A DNA stretch of 64,000 nt from positions 1 to 64,000 of the forward strand of contig NZ_VULX01000012.1 of NCBI RefSeq assembly GCF_009696465.1, in the 5' to 3' direction. A program made the translations under genes and the position numbers. Below, one piece after another: positions 61,723 to 64,000 of this stretch (position 1 is the stretch's first letter; each line of letters opens with the position of its first letter). Below the pieces are notes generated by a model that saw only the letters and a list, made by a program, of their open reading frames with translations, was not told where the DNA came from and did no database searches. The stretch is from Inconstantimicrobium porci (GTDB lineage Bacteria > Bacillota > Clostridia > Clostridiales > Clostridiaceae).

Positions 61723-62182
61723 GGGGCTGTCGCACAACTAATTAGAAATTAGTTGTGTAGCGGCTCTTTTTTTATGCAAAAAAAACAAATCCTAAACTCA
61801 AAGAGAATAGGATTTATCAGATTTATATATGACTTATTCCAAAGTTAAGGAAAATCAAGCTTTGCCACGAAAGTTACTAAAAATCATATTATATGGATAT
61901 ATGAACGGACTTTATTCATCAAGAGATATTGAAAAAGCCTGCTACAGAGATATTAATTTTATCTTTTTACTAGAAGGATCAAAAGCCCCAGATCATTCAA
62001 CTATCGCAAGATTTAGGACTCTTCATTTTGCACCTTATGCTGAACAGATTCTTGCTCAAACAACTAATTCCCTTTATGAAATTGGTGAAATTTCAGGTGA
62101 GTCAATATTTATAGATGGAACAAAAATAGAGGCTAGTTCCAATAAATTCACATTTGTTTGGAAGAGAGCTGTTACTAAAAAT
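61723..62182 (+). mobile_element. IS1182-family element, left-end fragment
   Basis: GGGGCTGTCGCAC at 61723 is a typical IS1182 terminal sequence. It forms a large hairpin with the complement ending GTGTAGCGGCTC (61753-61772) and a T run. A small hairpin (AAATCCT/AGGATTT) follows. From 61829 the transposase N-terminal region is readable (YSKVKENQALPRKLLKIILYGYMNGLYSSRDIEKACYRDINFIFLLEGSKAPDHSTIARFR). The usual first ~45 residues are absent, and the element stops at about 62182, where PTS sequence begins. The right end and catalytic region are gone. Confidence 0.8.
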
Positions 62183-63658
62183 ATGCTTAAAGCATATGGA
62201 TTGTTAAATATAATGGGACCAGGAACAGCTGTTAATTCAATTCTTCTGATAATGAATGATGCAGGAAATATTATTTTTAATAATCTACCGATACTTTTTG
62301 CAATGGGTGTTGCTATAGGTATGTCAAAGAAGGAAAAGGAAGTTGCAGCTCTTTCTGCAGCTATAGCATTTTTTGTGATGTATGCATCAATAGGCTCGAT
62401 GATTAAAATCAGCGGCGGAGCTAAAGTGTTTATGAATGGTGCAACTACTTCTGTAGTTGGAATTACATCATTACAGATGGGGGTGTTTGGTGGAATTATA
62501 GTTGGACTTGGAGTTGCTGTATTACATAATAGATTTTATAAAGTAGAACTTCCGGAGGTGCTATCATTTTTTGCTGGTACAAGGTTTGTGCCAATAATAA
62601 GTGCGATAGTGTATATAATTATTGGGATAGTAATGTTCTTTATTTGGCCGCCTGTTCAGACTGCAATCAATGCACTAGGTAGGTTTGTTATAGCATCAGG
62701 ATATGCAGGTACATGGTTTTATGGTTTTGTGGAACGTGCACTTATTCCATTTGGTCTTCATCATGTATTTTATCTGCCATTTTGGCAGACAGCAGTTGGA
62801 GGAACGGCTGTAGTAGCAGGTAAAACTATAGAGGGAGCACAGAATATATTCTTTGCCCAGCTTGTTCAACCGGGAATTCATCATTTTAGTGTTTTAGCAA
62901 CAAGATTTATGTCAGGCAAGTTTCCACTAATGATATTTGCATTGCCAGGAGCCGCTCTTGCAATGTATAGAAGCGCAAAGCCACAAAAGAGAAAGATTGT
63001 AGGAGGATTACTTCTATCAGCAGCTTTAACATCAATGCTGACAGGTATTACAGAACCAATTGAATTCACTTTTTTGTTTGTAGCACCCAAATTATATATA
63101 GTACACTGTGTGTTTGCAGGTCTATCTTACATGATAATGCACATACTGAATGTAGGTGTAGGAATGACGTTTTCAGGTGGCTTTATTGATATGTTCTTGT
63201 TTGGAATATTACAGGGAAATGCAAAAACAAATTGGATTAGAATTGTATTAGTGGGGATTGTTTACTTTATAATTTATTATTTCTTATTCAGCTTTTTCAT
63301 TAAAAAGTATAATATTAAAACTCCTGGACGTGAAGATGAAGAGAAGGTAAAGCTTTATAGGAGAAAGGATAATTACTCAAAAGAGAAATTATCTAAAAAT
63401 GAATCATTAGCGATAATTGTAGAAGGATTTGGCGGCAAGGATAATATAATTGATGTTGACTGTTGCGTAACTAGATTAAGATGTACAGTGAAAGATTATA
63501 ATCTTGTTAATGAAGATATATTAGAGAATTCAGGAGCAGTAGGAGTTATTCATAGAGGTAATGGAGTTCAGGCTATTTATGGGCCAAGAGCTACAGTAAT
63601 AAAATCTGATCTTGAAGATTATCTTGATGATTATCATAAAAATGCTGGGATTAACTGA
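61829..63658 (+). pseudogene. In-frame chimera of IS1182 transposase and a second PTS EIICB
   Basis: One unbroken frame encodes 609 residues. Residues 1-118 are transposase, ending ESIFIDGTKIEASSNKFTFVWKRAVTKN. From residue 119 (MLKAYGLLNIMGPGTAVNSIL) the sequence is a PTS EIICB highly similar to the gene at 60101, matching it from its residue 41 to the end, with the IIB Cys in DVDCCVTRLRC. The first 40 residues of the EIICB, with its first membrane helix, have been replaced. A deletion starting in the IS and ending in a tandem ptsG paralogue explains this. Whether a protein is made and works is open; Met119 could serve as an internal start but has no clear ribosome-binding site. Confidence 0.82.
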
Positions 63659-63672
63659 CTAAAAAATTTAAT

Positions 63673-63912
63673 ATGAACAGAACAACGCTTTCTGAAAAGT
63701 TTAACAGACTTGTGGGAGAAACTATAATAACTTATATCAATAAACTGAGAGTAAATATAGCAACCACTCTTTTAAGAGATACAAGAGTTCCAATTTCTGA
63801 AATAATGGAAATAGTAGGTTTTAATGATTCATCATATTTCTTTAGGACATTTAAAATATACAAAGGCCAATCACCTAAAGAGTATAGAGATGAGTACTGC
63901 TGTGTTGATTGA
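63673..63912 (+). pseudogene. AraC-family regulator, C-terminal fragment
   Basis: The 79 residues contain the double helix-turn-helix of AraC regulators: MNRTTLSEKFNRLVGETIITYINKLRVNIATTLLRDT and VPISEIMEIVGFNDSSYFFRTFKIYKGQSPKEYRDEY, the second being the family signature. The ligand-binding N-terminal domain is absent, and no ribosome-binding site precedes the ATG. It starts 15 bases after the chimeric PTS gene, so it is most likely the remaining end of a deleted regulator gene. Confidence 0.75.
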
Positions 63913-64000
63913 ATCAATTGCTTTATCAGCCATTATATATTGACAAGCAATGTTATAGATGATAGCATAAAGACAATCCCTTTAAATTGATTCGAGAAAT
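63913..64000. other. End of window, no gene seen
   Basis: TTGAATCAATTG (63909-63920) and AAATTGATTCGA near 63984 form an imperfect inverted repeat enclosing about 65 bases. No coding frame is supported. It may belong to a feature continuing beyond the window. Confidence 0.3.

Noticed and set aside
1-64000. CRISPR array, rRNA or tRNA genes, prophage structural genes
   Set aside because: No regularly spaced repeats, no rRNA signatures, no tRNA cloverleaf outside the tmRNA, and no phage structural proteins were seen.

Overview
The window is AT-rich, densely coded Firmicutes DNA. Several features point to Clostridium sensu stricto: strong GGAGG ribosome-binding sites, frequent TTG and GTG starts, a tmRNA whose tag reads AEDNNFALAA, pyruvate formate-lyase, a mannose-type PTS, and clostridial families of unknown function (DUF4317, DUF2225, DUF5105-like lipoprotein). 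The species cannot be fixed from the sequence alone.

Layout. 0.1-0.65 kb: ssrA with promoter and terminator. 0.8-9.3 kb: a defence/accessory block with a complete type I restriction-modification system (hsdM-hsdS-hsdR), small unknown genes and their broken copies, and a two-gene zeta-toxin-like toxin-antitoxin pair. 9.3-10.1 kb: a LAGLIDADG endonuclease fragment and a frameshifted flavodoxin gene. 10.1-16.6 kb: a polyamine operon (carboxynorspermidine synthase, nspC, speD, arginine decarboxylase, speE, speB) that encodes two different routes from putrescine to spermidine. 17.0-20.1 kb: pflB-pflA. 20.2-22.4 kb: two chimeric genes. 22.4-25.9 kb: a mannose PTS operon preceded by what looks like a GlcT-type RNA antiterminator and terminator. 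26-31.8 kb: a tailed membrane protein, a MATE exporter with a palindrome inside its promoter, a MYG1-family protein and a DUF4317 protein. 31.9-34.1 kb: a guanine riboswitch controlling a xanthine permease and xpt. 34.2-38.0 kb: a large M16 metalloprotease and a DUF2225 protein.

From 38 to 59 kb there are two antimicrobial-peptide sensing and export modules: a CprABC/NisFEG-like transporter with its two-component system, and a BceRS-BceAB module. Their promoters share a CTTAC-N6-GTAAG palindrome at the same distance from the inferred -10. Between them lie a lipoprotein, an oligoendopeptidase F-like protease, two tandem adenine deaminase genes (the first with an altered active site), an insertion sequence, a decayed ABC transporter and a CAAX protease. 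From 59.9 kb to the end there is a glucose-type PTS EIICB gene, also behind a GlcT-type antiterminator, and then a second EIICB whose 5' end has been replaced by a piece of an IS1182-family transposase.

Two themes stand out. First, many genes carry deletion scars, several of them in frame: a HisC/2-hydroxyacid dehydrogenase chimera, a RocB chimera, an internally deleted glycosyltransferase, an ABC ATPase lacking its Q-loop region, and a transposase/PtsG chimera. Second, regulation appears shared between distant operons: one RNA antiterminator type for two PTS operons, and one palindromic operator for two peptide-resistance modules. All functions are assigned from motifs recognised by eye; no database search was run.
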